DNA of 64,000 nt, from assembly GCA_028289195.1 (NCBI GenBank), contig JANQQR010000023.1:124001-188000 (forward strand), given 5' to 3'. Below are positions 1-8,371 of the stretch, piece after piece. The stretch comes from Phycisphaerales bacterium. Lineage in GTDB: Bacteria; Planctomycetota; Phycisphaerae; Phycisphaerales; UBA1924. Both the position numbers and the translations under genes were made by a program. Numbering within the stretch: the first letter of the stretch is position 1; every line of letters begins with the position of its first letter. Below the pieces are notes generated by a model. That model had not been told where the DNA came from. It made no database searches and saw only the letters and a list, made by a program, of their open reading frames with translations.

Positions 1-2689
1 AGGCGACGACCTCGAAGCCGAGCGGGTCTCGCTGGCGCGATTCGAGCGGGGCGCCGGCATCTTTGAGGCGTTCGACCGCGCGTGCGTGCTCGAGGGTGCC
101 GTCACATACGACGAGTTCCTCTCGCTCCCGACGCGCATCCTCGAGGAGCAGGACGACGCCCGGGCGATCGTGCGCAGCGAGATCCGTCACGTGCTCGTGG
201 ACGAGTTCCAGGACGTCAACGGCGCGCAGCTGCGTCTGCTCAAGATGCTGGCGCCACCGGAGGGGTCGTCGGGGCGTGTCTGCGATCTGTGCGTGGTCGG
301 CGACGACGACCAGGCCATATACGGCTTCCGCGGCACCGACAGCATGGCCTTCGAGCGCTTCGCGAAGACCTGGGAGTCGCACGAGACCATCGCGCTGACA
401 AAGAACTACCGGTCGGCCGACGAGATCGCCCGCACCGGCAATCTGCTCATCTCCAAGTGCCAGACGCGATTCGACGCCGACAAGGTGCTGGAATCAGCCC
501 GCGATCTAGACGGTTCTGTCGAGGCCGTGGCGGTGGCGAGCGACCAGGACCACGGGCCCACGATCGGCGCAATGATCCTCCACGACCGGCACGAGCACGA
601 TCGACCGTGGTCGAGCTACGGCGTGCTGGTGCGCACCGTCAACGAGGGCGAGCGGGTCGCCGCGGCGCTCGAATTGGAGGGGATCCCCGTCGCGACGTCT
701 CGGAAGCTCACCCCGCTCCAGGACCCCGGGATCGAGGACCTGCTGGCGTGGATGCGGATCGTCCTGAGCGACGACGAGCCCGCGAGGCTCCAGCGCCTGC
801 TCGCCCGTCCGCCCTGCTACTGCGACCTGAACGACATCGAGCGCTGGCGCGCCGAGTGGAAGCGGGAGGTGACCGATCCTGTCGAGCCCAAGAGGGCCGG
901 CTTCGAGGCATACCTGCGCGAGCGGGTGGCCCCCGAGCACCCGCGTGTCGCAGGACTGCTGGCGACGCTCGACTGGCTGCGCGAGCGATCGGCTGCCGCC
1001 AGCGCCGACGAGTTCGTGAACGATCTCATCGAGCGGACGGATCCCGTGGACACCGAGGGACTCGACCCGCGCACGCGGGCGTCGCGGATCGAGCACGTCG
1101 TCGCGCTGCTGCGCTTCGTGCGCGCAAAGCAGGACCGGCTTGATGAACCGGGCGACCTCCGCGCCTTCTGGTCGTACTACGAGGATCTCGACCCCGAGGA
1201 GCAGGAGTTCTCGCTGCCCCGTGAGGACTGGAGCGACGTCCCCGAATCAGACGACGGACAACCCGATCCCGGCAACCGTGTGCAGGTGCTGACGGCGCAC
1301 AAGTCCAAGGGTCTGGAGTTCGACACGGTGTTCGTGGCCAGGGTGAGCGCGCCGTGGGGCTTCCCGCTGTCGCGTTCAGAATCGCCCGACGACGCCCCCC
1401 TGCCCGACTCGTTCTCCGGTCGGGTGCGCGAGCCCCACCTCGACGAGGAACGCCGGCTGTTCTATGTCGCGTGCACCCGCGCCGAGCGCCGTCTCGTGGT
1501 GCTCGCCAAGCGGCGCAAGGGCCGTTCGACGACCGATGACTACTACGCCGAGCTCAGAGACGCCGGGCCGGAGCTCGAGGTGCCGGAGGCCGACGGCGAG
1601 CAGTTCCTCGGAGAGAATCTCGACAGCGGCGCGATCGACGAGATCCACCGGCGCCGGCGCGACTGCATCACTCCGGCGATCCGGGCGGCCCGGCGACGCG
1701 GCCATGCCGCGCTGCGCGACGCCGAGACCGGCGGCGCGGACCCTGCCGACATCGAGGCCCGGCTCTCGCGCAGCGCTCTGGAGCTGCGGGCGCTGACTGA
1801 ACTCAGGGAGACCGGCGCCCTGCCCGAAGACGCGCAGGGCGATCCCGACCTGGAGGCCGTCAAGGCAAGGTGCGAGTCGGCGGCGCCGCTCCCACGCCTG
1901 ACGCGCCCGATGCCGGGGCCGCTCCAGCTCAGCTACTCGCGCCTTTCCGACTACGAGCGCTGCCCGCGCTGCTTCTACGTGAAGTACGTGCTGGGGCTCG
2001 ATGAGCCCAAGACGTTCGAGCTCTCGATCGGCAACATCGTGCACTCGGCACTCGAGCGGTTCACCATCGAGCTGCGCAGCGCCGAGTCAGAGGGCGAGCC
2101 ACGCCCGGGCGTCGAGCGCCTCGACGCGATCGCCCGGGACGAATTCAAGGCGGCGTGGCCCCGCAGCCGCGCGTTCGACGAGGATGCGCTCAAGAAGGTG
2201 CTGGGCCAGCTGCGCCTCGCGCACGACAACCTGCTGGACGACGAGGGCAACATCCTGGAGGTCGAGGCCGACGTCTCGTTCCGCTACGCCTGCCCGCTGG
2301 GTCGACACGAGGCCGGCCACATGTTCAGCGGCAAGATCGACCGGCTGGACCAGCTGCCCGACGGCTCGTTCCGCATCATCGACTACAAGACCGGCAGCGC
2401 GACCAAACGCCTGCTCGAGCCCGACAAGAAGGACCAGCAGCTGTGCATCTACGCGATGGCGCTCCCCCACTTCCTCGGTGATCCGGACGGCGAGATACCG
2501 AACGGCGTCGCGGAGTACTGGACGCTCTCGACGGGTCAGCGCGGACGGATCGACCTGGCCGACCTCAAGCTTGATGCGGCGCGCAAGAGCATCGACGCCG
2601 CGATCACCGGCATGCTCGAGGGCCGGTTCGAGCGCGGCTCCAAGTGCAAGGGCCTGTGCGGGATCCTGGGCGAGCCGGAGGGCGACTAA
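1..2689 (+). CDS. UvrD/Rep-type helicase with C-terminal PD-(D/E)XK nuclease (5' end outside window)
   Basis: ATP-dependent superfamily 1 DNA helicase fused to a RecB-like nuclease, probably for recombination or repair. The frame is open to the left edge, so the Walker A region and roughly the first 150-200 residues are missing. About 895 residues are visible: motif II VDEFQDVN near base 200, motif III VGDDDQAIYGFRG near 300, motif IV KNYRS near 400, motif V LTAHKSKGLEFD near 1300 and motif VI YVACTRAERR near 1470. The C-terminal nuclease begins with SYSRLSDYERCPRC and carries GKIDR and the catalytic IDYKTG near 2380. Cysteines before and after the nuclease (CPRC, CKGLC) recall the Fe-S staple of AddB-type nucleases, but the usual spacing is not complete. 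The stop overlaps the convergent phhA stop by 3 bases. Confidence 0.9.
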   Translation, partial: GDDLEAERVSLARFERGAGIFEAFDRACVLEGAVTYDEFLSLPTRILEEQDDARAIVRSEIRHVLVDEFQDVNGAQLRLLKMLAPPEGSSGRVCDLCVVGDDDQAIYGFRGTDSMAFERFAKTWESHETIALTKNYRSADEIARTGNLLISKCQTRFDADKVLESARDLDGSVEAVAVASDQDHGPTIGAMILHDRHEHDRPWSSYGVLVRTVNEGERVAAALELEGIPVATSRKLTPLQDPGIEDLLAWMRIVLSDDEPARLQRLLARPPCYCDLNDIERWRAEWKREVTDPVEPKRAGFEAYLRERVAPEHPRVAGLLATLDWLRERSAAASADEFVNDLIERTDPVDTEGLDPRTRASRIEHVVALLRFVRAKQDRLDEPGDLRAFWSYYEDLDPEEQEFSLPREDWSDVPESDDGQPDPGNRVQVLTAHKSKGLEFDTVFVARVSAPWGFPLSRSESPDDAPLPDSFSGRVREPHLDEERRLFYVACTRAERRLVVLAKRRKGRSTTDDYYAELRDAGPELEVPEADGEQFLGENLDSGAIDEIHRRRRDCITPAIRAARRRGHAALRDAETGGADPADIEARLSRSALELRALTELRETGALPEDAQGDPDLEAVKARCESAAPLPRLTRPMPGPLQLSYSRLSDYERCPRCFYVKYVLGLDEPKTFELSIGNIVHSALERFTIELRSAESEGEPRPGVERLDAIARDEFKAAWPRSRAFDEDALKKVLGQLRLAHDNLLDDEGNILEVEADVSFRYACPLGRHEAGHMFSGKIDRLDQLPDGSFRIIDYKTGSATKRLLEPDKKDQQLCIYAMALPHFLGDPDGEIPNGVAEYWTLSTGQRGRIDLADLKLDAARKSIDAAITGMLEGRFERGSKCKGLCGILGEPEGD

Positions 2690-3573
2690 CGCCCGACGGC
2701 GCTCGTGATCGTCTCCAATTCGTCGATGCGACCCACCTCGTCCAGCACACGCTCGGCGTATGTGATCATCGCGTCGCGCAGCTGCTCGAATGAATCGAGC
2801 ACGTAGAGGATCGGCTGGTAGTGATCGATCTCGAAGTCGGTGTCGCAGACACGCTCGAGATCGAAGGGGCGCCGGTCGACCTTGTCGGACTCCAGTGCGT
2901 GGTGGCCCTCTCCCTCGGAGGAGATCAGACCCGAGCCGTAGAGCTTCAGCGTGTTGTCCTCGTTGATCAGGCCGAACTCGACTGTGAACCAGAACAGGCG
3001 CGCCAGGCGCTTGGTGTGCTCGGGGTTGTTGGTGTAGAGGGCCGCCTTGCCGTAGGTCTGGAGGAAGTCGGCGAACACCGGGTCGGTGTGCAGGGGCACG
3101 TGCCCGAAGACGTCGTGGATGATGTCCGGCTCGGGCAGGTAGTCCATCGACGCCTTTGGGCGCACGGTGATGGTGGTCGGGAACTGGCGTTGTGCCAGGA
3201 ACGCGAAGAAGCTCTTGGCCGGCAGGTACCCGGGAACGCCGTGGCTCGACCAGCCGGTGATCTCGTTCAGGCGCGCGTTGACCTCTCGCAGGTCGGGCAC
3301 GCGCTCGGCGTTCAGATTGATCACCTTGGCACCGGTGAGGAAGACGTGCGAGCCGAAGTCGACGAGCTGCTCCATGCGTTTCTGGAACAGGTGGCCCCAC
3401 ACCCAGTGATTCTCCTCGGTGTAGAGGTCGAATTGCTGGTTGACCTTCATCGCCTCGATGTCGATCTGGTCGGGCGGCAGGCCCTCCGAGGAGTCGGCTG
3501 CGGCCTGGGCCCTGCGGGCCTCTTCGTTATCGATCACCGGCGATTCGAGTGCAGCCTTGCCAACTTCGGTCAT
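2686..3573 (-). CDS. phhA: Phenylalanine 4-monooxygenase (pterin-dependent)
   Basis: Non-haem iron aromatic amino acid hydroxylase of 295 residues that converts phenylalanine to tyrosine with tetrahydrobiopterin and oxygen. The iron-binding facial triad is visible: the two histidines in IIHDVFGHVPL and the glutamate in FWFTVEFGL, within the usual bacterial PhhA core. The frame could start at 3624, but the ATG at 3573 follows GAAGGAGG by about 7 bases and leaves a normal N-terminus, so it is chosen. No pterin recycling enzyme (PhhB) is adjacent. The gene converges on the helicase and lies just upstream of the mre genes on the same strand, with a 70-base gap to mreD on its upstream side. Confidence 0.93.
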   Translation of the reverse strand: MTEVGKAALESPVIDNEEARRAQAAADSSEGLPPDQIDIEAMKVNQQFDLYTEENHWVWGHLFQKRMEQLVDFGSHVFLTGAKVINLNAERVPDLREVNARLNEITGWSSHGVPGYLPAKSFFAFLAQRQFPTTITVRPKASMDYLPEPDIIHDVFGHVPLHTDPVFADFLQTYGKAALYTNNPEHTKRLARLFWFTVEFGLINEDNTLKLYGSGLISSEGEGHHALESDKVDRRPFDLERVCDTDFEIDHYQPILYVLDSFEQLRDAMITYAERVLDEVGRIDELETITSAVGR

Positions 3574-3643
3574 CCTGAGGCCTCCTTCGGGCACGGGTCG
3601 CTCCCCGCCATCGCGACAACCCAAGTATAGGAGGCGAGAACGC

Positions 3644-4210
3644 TCAGCGGCGGGCGCCGGCAGAGAGCCCGTGCGCGCTGCGGAAGCTGAACATCGGGCT
3701 CAGCCGCTGCAGCAGCCAGCCCGCGGGCAGGGCCAGCAGCGCGGTGTACAGCGCCGACCCGATCCGCGTGCCGATCTCGGTGGCCACCGAGTGCATCACC
3801 AGGTTGTCGTACAGCGCACGGATCGAGAGCAGCCCGTACGCGGTGGCGTGCGCGATCGAAGCGCCCATGAACACCAGCAACGCCAGGGTGACGGTGCTCT
3901 GGCGGAACATCAGGCCGCGCGACCCGTGGATCGCCTGCGCACCCAGCAGGCACCCGAGCGCGAACGGCCCGAGCACGACGACATCGGCGCCGTCTGTCGT
4001 GGGCACCTGGTGGTAGAGGTCCATGATCGCGCCGATGATCAGCGCCGCGGTGGCGAGCGTCATCCACCGGGCCCAGAGCCCGATGAACCCGAGCAGCACG
4101 AACAGGAAGCTGGGGACGATCGGCAGCGTGCCGAGCTGGAACGCCGGCGCGAGGCCGACGTCCATGCCGGTGAGCAGCCAGACCGTGATGGCGAAGACGA
4201 TCCAGTTCAT
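3644..4210 (-). CDS. mreD: MreD-like rod-shape membrane protein
   Basis: Small, very hydrophobic protein of 188 residues with five or six predicted membrane segments and little other sequence signature, as is usual for MreD. It would link the MreB-MreC elongation machinery to peptidoglycan synthesis at the inner membrane. The assignment rests mainly on position: it is the last gene of mreB-mreC-mreD, and its ATG overlaps the mreC stop in an ATGA arrangement that suggests translational coupling. The arginine-rich C-terminus is probably cytoplasmic. Sequence similarity alone would not be enough to name it. Confidence 0.75.
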   Translation of the reverse strand: MNWIVFAITVWLLTGMDVGLAPAFQLGTLPIVPSFLFVLLGFIGLWARWMTLATAALIIGAIMDLYHQVPTTDGADVVVLGPFALGCLLGAQAIHGSRGLMFRQSTVTLALLVFMGASIAHATAYGLLSIRALYDNLVMHSVATEIGTRIGSALYTALLALPAGWLLQRLSPMFSFRSAHGLSAGARR

Positions 4211-5127
4211 CCGCCGGCGTTCTCCTGGGTCAGAACGCTCGCGTCGTCGGCCTGGTCGTCGGCCGGGATGCGCAGGATCACGGCGCGGGCGCGGGCGGGA
4301 TCGATGTCCGGCTCGATGATGACGGTCCGGAAGAGGGGGCGGTCCGGCTCGTCGCGCAGGCCTCGGACCCGACCGATGATCAGGCGCTGCGCCGCGGGTG
4401 GCCAGTGCGGGTCGTCGAGATACGCCAGATCGCCGACGCTGACGACATCGCTGTCGTCACGCCCGACGTCGGCGATGAGCGTCCCGTCGCCGACGGGGCG
4501 CAGCTGGATGCGGGGCGCCTGCTCGAGCGAGGCGAGATCGGTGACGCTCTCGGGGATGATGATCGCTTCGATGAGGCCGGGGCTCAGGCGCTCGTCGGTC
4601 AGCAGGTGCACGGAGGACACCTTCGTCGAGACGCTCGAGACCACGCCCAGCAGGTGGTGGGTCGCGCTCACCGCGGTGGCGACGGTGTTGATCGTCACGC
4701 CGTCCATCGCGCCTCGGGCGACATCGATCGTGCCCGCGCGGGGATCGGAGCCGACGCGCTTGGCCTCGAGGATCCGGAATGTCTGGCGATCGCCGATCCC
4801 CACGCCCTCCTGGAGGGCCTGGATGAGCTGGCGCAGCTCGTGGTTCTCGTCGCTGATGCGCTGGTACTCGGTGAGGTAGAAGTCGCGCAGCTCACGCATC
4901 TCTCTGAACTCTGGGGACTCCTCGCGGATCCGCTCGCTCATCGGCTCGCGCAGCCAGCTCTCGAGCATGGCCATGGGGCGCGAGATCGGGGCGACGAGGA
5001 CGGTGGTCGGCCCCCGGAGGCTGCCGACCCAGCCGGTGAGCTTCGACGGCACGAGCGCCGTGAGCATCAGCACGCCGCACGCGAAGACCAGCAGGCTCTG
5101 TGGGCTTATCGATCGTCGGCGTGCCAT
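4207..5127 (-). CDS. mreC: Rod shape-determining protein MreC
   Basis: Bitopic protein of 306 residues: a short basic N-terminus (MARRRSISPQ), one membrane segment around residues 10-28, a coiled coil around residues 65-100 (ending NHELRQLIQAL), then the beta-rich periplasmic domain of MreC. It scaffolds the cell-wall elongation complex. The gene lies 46 bases downstream of mreB and overlaps mreD by 4 bases, so the three are almost certainly one operon. The length is typical of the family. Confidence 0.9.
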   Translation of the reverse strand: MARRRSISPQSLLVFACGVLMLTALVPSKLTGWVGSLRGPTTVLVAPISRPMAMLESWLREPMSERIREESPEFREMRELRDFYLTEYQRISDENHELRQLIQALQEGVGIGDRQTFRILEAKRVGSDPRAGTIDVARGAMDGVTINTVATAVSATHHLLGVVSSVSTKVSSVHLLTDERLSPGLIEAIIIPESVTDLASLEQAPRIQLRPVGDGTLIADVGRDDSDVVSVGDLAYLDDPHWPPAAQRLIIGRVRGLRDEPDRPLFRTVIIEPDIDPARARAVILRIPADDQADDASVLTQENAGG

Positions 5128-5173
5128 CGGCTCCGCTCACCACCCGCCCAGAGAGGGGCGAGACCTCGTGCGC

Positions 5174-6223
5174 CTACGAATCGAGTTCGCTCTCGAGCGT
5201 GTCCTTCCACGTCTCGAGGTTGTCGAGGAAGGTCGCCGTGCCGCGGGCGACGCACGTGAGCGGATCCTCGGCGACGCGGACCTCCATCCCCGTCGCATTC
5301 GTGATGACCACGTCCATGCCGCGGAGCAGCGAGCCGCCGCCGCAGATCGTGATGCCGTTCTCGACGAGGTCGGCCGCGAGTTCGGGCTCGGCCCGCTCGA
5401 GCGTGCGTGTGACGGTCTCGAGGATCGCACCGACGGGCTCCTGGAGGCTCTCGCGGATCTCCTCGCTGGTGACGACCGTCTTGCGGGGGAGGCCGCTGAG
5501 GGTGTCGCGCCCGCGCGCCTCCATCGACGTCTCTTCGCCGACGGGCGCCGCCGACCCGATCTCGATCTTGATGCGCTCGGCGGTCTGCTCACCGATCATC
5601 AGGTTGTAGGTCTTCTTCATGTGGTTGATGATCGCCTCGTCCATGTCGTCCCCGGCGACGCGCACGGACTCGCAGGTGGCGATATCGGCCAGCGACATGA
5701 TCGCGACCTCGGTGGTGCCGCCGCCGATGTCGACGATCATCGACGCCGTCGGCTCGGCGAAAGGAAGGCCGGCGCCGATCGCGGCCGCGATCGGCTCTTC
5801 GACAAGGTAGACCATGCGGGCGCCTGCTCGGTCGGCGCTCTGGCGGACGGCTTCCTTCTCGACCGCCGTGATCCCCGACGGGACGGCGATCACCACACGC
5901 GGGCCGAACGGCCAGCTCCGGCCGTTGACCTTGCGGATGAAGTAGTTGAGCATCGCCTCGGTGATCTCGAAGTCGCTGATCACGCCGTCTTTGAGCGGGC
6001 GGATCGCGGTGATCGAACCGGGCGTCTTGCCGAGCATTTCCTTCGCCGACCAGCCGACGGCCTGGCCATTGTTGAGCACGTGGTTCGTGCCCTTCTTCAC
6101 GGCGACGACGCTTGGCTCGTTGAGGACGATGCCCTCGCCGCGCACAGCGACCAGCGTGTTGCACGTGCCCAGGTCGATTCCCATATCGACGCTGAACCAG
6201 CTCAGGAGGCTGTCGAGAACCAC
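5174..6223 (-). CDS. mreB: Rod shape-determining actin homologue MreB
   Basis: Bacterial actin of 349 residues that polymerises under the inner membrane and directs lateral wall growth. It has the amphipathic N-terminus (LLSWFSVDMGIDLGT), the phosphate-1 loop GIDLGTCNT, phosphate-2 motif VDIGGGTTE, and adenosine motif ICGGGSLLRGMD. It is the first gene of mreBCD and is transcribed away from the tyrosine phosphatase gene, with a shared 181-base region between their starts. A full MreBCD set suggests a peptidoglycan wall with some elongation growth. Confidence 0.96.
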   Translation of the reverse strand: MVLDSLLSWFSVDMGIDLGTCNTLVAVRGEGIVLNEPSVVAVKKGTNHVLNNGQAVGWSAKEMLGKTPGSITAIRPLKDGVISDFEITEAMLNYFIRKVNGRSWPFGPRVVIAVPSGITAVEKEAVRQSADRAGARMVYLVEEPIAAAIGAGLPFAEPTASMIVDIGGGTTEVAIMSLADIATCESVRVAGDDMDEAIINHMKKTYNLMIGEQTAERIKIEIGSAAPVGEETSMEARGRDTLSGLPRKTVVTSEEIRESLQEPVGAILETVTRTLERAEPELAADLVENGITICGGGSLLRGMDVVITNATGMEVRVAEDPLTCVARGTATFLDNLETWKDTLESELDS

Positions 6224-6404
6224 TGGCGCGTCACTCCCTATCAGAAACCGACCACCCGAGATCCATCTCGAGTACCAGGCGGCAAGCGGTCGGTCTCACG
6301 CAAAATGCACCCACAAGATATCGAAGTTTTCGGACCTTCGCCGCCACATCGCGCAGCCTTCGCGCCCGATTGGCGCAACTTTCTGCAGGTAGCATCTCGC
6401 CGCC
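6224..6404. promoter_or_regulatory. Divergent intergenic region between mreB and the phosphatase gene
   Basis: The 181 bases separating the two start codons must contain both promoters. It is more A/T-rich than its surroundings (for example around 6300-6335), but no convincing -35/-10 pair can be assigned by eye. Confidence 0.4.
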
Positions 6405-6911
6405 ATGACTGACATCGACCGGATCGGCGTGCTGTTTGTGTGCATGGGCAACATCTGTCGCTCGCCGCTGGCCGAGGGTGTGTTCCTGCACCAGGCCGGC
6501 GAGCGCAGGACGCTCGATCGCTATCGCGTGGACTCTGCCGGCACCGGGGGATGGCACTCGGGAGAGCCCGCCGACCCCCGCAGCCTCGCGGTCGCCGAGC
6601 GCCACGGCATCGACCTGCCCAGCCGGGCCCGAGTGGTCGAGCCCATGTCGGACTTCGACGAGTTCCCGTGGCTCATCGCGATGGACGAAGCCAATCGCGC
6701 AGACCTCGTGGACTTTGGCGCTCCGGAACGCCAGATCCGCCTGCTGCGATCGTTCGACCCCGACCTTGTCGATGTGCCGGACCACCGGCGCGAGGTCCCG
6801 GACCCCTACTACGGGGGCCCGGATGGGTTCGACCGGGTCTTCGAGATGGTGGTGCGGGCGTGCGCCGGGCTCCACGGGGCGCTCGAGCGCGCCGCGAAGC
6901 CGGAGGACTAG
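6405..6911 (+). CDS. Low-molecular-weight protein-tyrosine phosphatase
   Basis: Cytoplasmic phosphatase of 168 residues. The signature P-loop CMGNICRS lies near the N-terminus (cysteine nucleophile and arginine), and the general-acid loop appears as DPYYGG. The family removes phosphate from tyrosines, often on polysaccharide-export kinases, or from arginine; no kinase or capsule gene is adjacent, so the substrate is unknown. The stop overlaps the convergent sucB stop by 4 bases. Confidence 0.92.
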   Translation: MTDIDRIGVLFVCMGNICRSPLAEGVFLHQAGERRTLDRYRVDSAGTGGWHSGEPADPRSLAVAERHGIDLPSRARVVEPMSDFDEFPWLIAMDEANRADLVDFGAPERQIRLLRSFDPDLVDVPDHRREVPDPYYGGPDGFDRVFEMVVRACAGLHGALERAAKPED

Positions 6912-8215
6912 AGACCCACGAGCATGCGCTCGGGATCCTCGATGCACTCTTTAACGTGCCGCAGGAACGTCACGGCGCCCTCGCCGTCGACCACCCGGTG
7001 GTCGTAGCTCAGGGCGAGGTACATCATCGGGCGGATCGCCACCTCGCCCGGCTTGTCCGGGTTCTCGATGGGCCGGCGGATGATGTTGTGCATGCCCAGG
7101 ATGCCTGACTGGGGCGGGTTCAGGATGGGCGTCGAGAGCATCGAGCCGTAGACACCGCCGTTGGAGATCGTGAACGTCCCGCCCTGCATGTCCTCGAGGC
7201 CGAGCTTGCCTTCGCGGGCTTTCTTGGCCAGGTCGCCGATGCCCGACTCGATCTCCGCGAAGCTGCGCGACTCGGCGTTGCGCAGCACCGGGACCACGAG
7301 GCCTTTTTCCGTTCCGACGGCGACCGCGATGTCGGCATAGTCGTGGTATTCGAGTTCCGGGCCCTTTTCGCCCTGCACGATGAACGCGCCGACGCTCGGC
7401 ACGCGCTCCAGGGCGCTGACGCAGGCCTTCACGAAGAAGGACATGAACCCGAGCTTGACGCCGTGCTTCTCGAGGAACGAGTCCTTCACGCGGGAGCGGA
7501 TGGCCATGACGTGGCTCATGTCGCACTCGTTGAAGGTCGTGAGCATCGCGGCGTTGTGCTGGGCTTCGACCAGGCGCACAGCGATCCGCTGACGCAACTG
7601 GCTCATCCGCTCGCGACGGGCGTTTCGATTCCCGACCGACGCAGGGGCCTGAGCAGCCGCCGGTGCCTGGGCGACGGCGCCGCCGTTGGGGTGCGTCTGG
7701 ATGTAGGCGAGCACGTCCTGCTCGCGGACGCGACCGGAGGGGCCGGTGCCGGGGATGCCGTGGAGATCGACGTGGTGCTCGGCGGCCAGCTTGCGCGCCA
7801 GCGGTGTGGTGCGCACATCGTCGGCGTCGCCGGCGGCGGGCTGAGGCGCCGGGGCGGGAGCGGCCGGCTCTTCGGCCTTGGGAGCGCCGTTGGCCGGCGC
7901 GGCGGGCGCGTCCTCGGTCTTGGGCGAATCAGCGCCCGCGGCCGCTCCCGTCGCGGCAGCGACGGCGGCGGGCTTCTCGGCGCTCTCGTCGATCGAGCCG
8001 ACGCTCGCGCCGACCTCGACTGTGTCTCCCTCTCCCACGCCGTGCTTGAGCACGCCGGCCGCGGGAGATGGCAGGGGCATGGTGACCTTGTCGGTCTCGA
8101 GTTCGACGATCTCCTCGTCGCGCTCGACGTACTCGCCGTCGGCCTTGAGCCAGCTCGAGATCACCGCTTCGGAGATGGACTCGCCCAGTGCCGGGATGAC
8201 GATTTCTGTAGCCAT
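6908..8215 (-). CDS. sucB: 2-Oxoglutarate dehydrogenase E2, dihydrolipoyl succinyltransferase
   Basis: Core enzyme of the 2-oxoglutarate dehydrogenase complex, 435 residues, which transfers the succinyl group from lipoamide to CoA. Domains in order: lipoyl domain (residues 1-75, lipoylated lysine in ETDKVTMP), an Ala/Pro/Glu-rich linker, the peripheral-subunit-binding domain ([16 protein letters not shown], about residues 138-175), a second flexible linker, and the acyltransferase domain ending in the catalytic SYDHRVVDG. It follows sucA on the same strand after 156 bases that contain a hairpin. No lpd gene follows, so the E3 must be encoded elsewhere. Confidence 0.95.
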   Translation of the reverse strand: MATEIVIPALGESISEAVISSWLKADGEYVERDEEIVELETDKVTMPLPSPAAGVLKHGVGEGDTVEVGASVGSIDESAEKPAAVAAATGAAAGADSPKTEDAPAAPANGAPKAEEPAAPAPAPQPAAGDADDVRTTPLARKLAAEHHVDLHGIPGTGPSGRVREQDVLAYIQTHPNGGAVAQAPAAAQAPASVGNRNARRERMSQLRQRIAVRLVEAQHNAAMLTTFNECDMSHVMAIRSRVKDSFLEKHGVKLGFMSFFVKACVSALERVPSVGAFIVQGEKGPELEYHDYADIAVAVGTEKGLVVPVLRNAESRSFAEIESGIGDLAKKAREGKLGLEDMQGGTFTISNGGVYGSMLSTPILNPPQSGILGMHNIIRRPIENPDKPGEVAIRPMMYLALSYDHRVVDGEGAVTFLRHVKECIEDPERMLVGL

Positions 8216-8299
8216 GTGCAGCGCGGAGGGGAAGGAGAAGGTCGTGTGCGTGCGCCAGACGGCGAACGTGTGAGTGTACCCACGATCGGCTGGGTCGGC

Positions 8300-8332
8300 G
8301 ATCGGCCCGGTTCAGACTGCATCGGGCCGATC
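8300..8332. other. Perfect inverted repeat between sucA and sucB
   Basis: GATCGGCCCG and its exact complement CGGGCCGATC are separated by 13 bases, giving a 10-bp stem. No T-run follows on either strand, so it is not a standard terminator. It could stabilise or process the sucAB transcript, or lower sucB expression relative to sucA. Confidence 0.55.
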
Positions 8333-8371
8333 ACGAGGTCCGATGAGGGCGCACCGGGAGGGGCGGAAGGA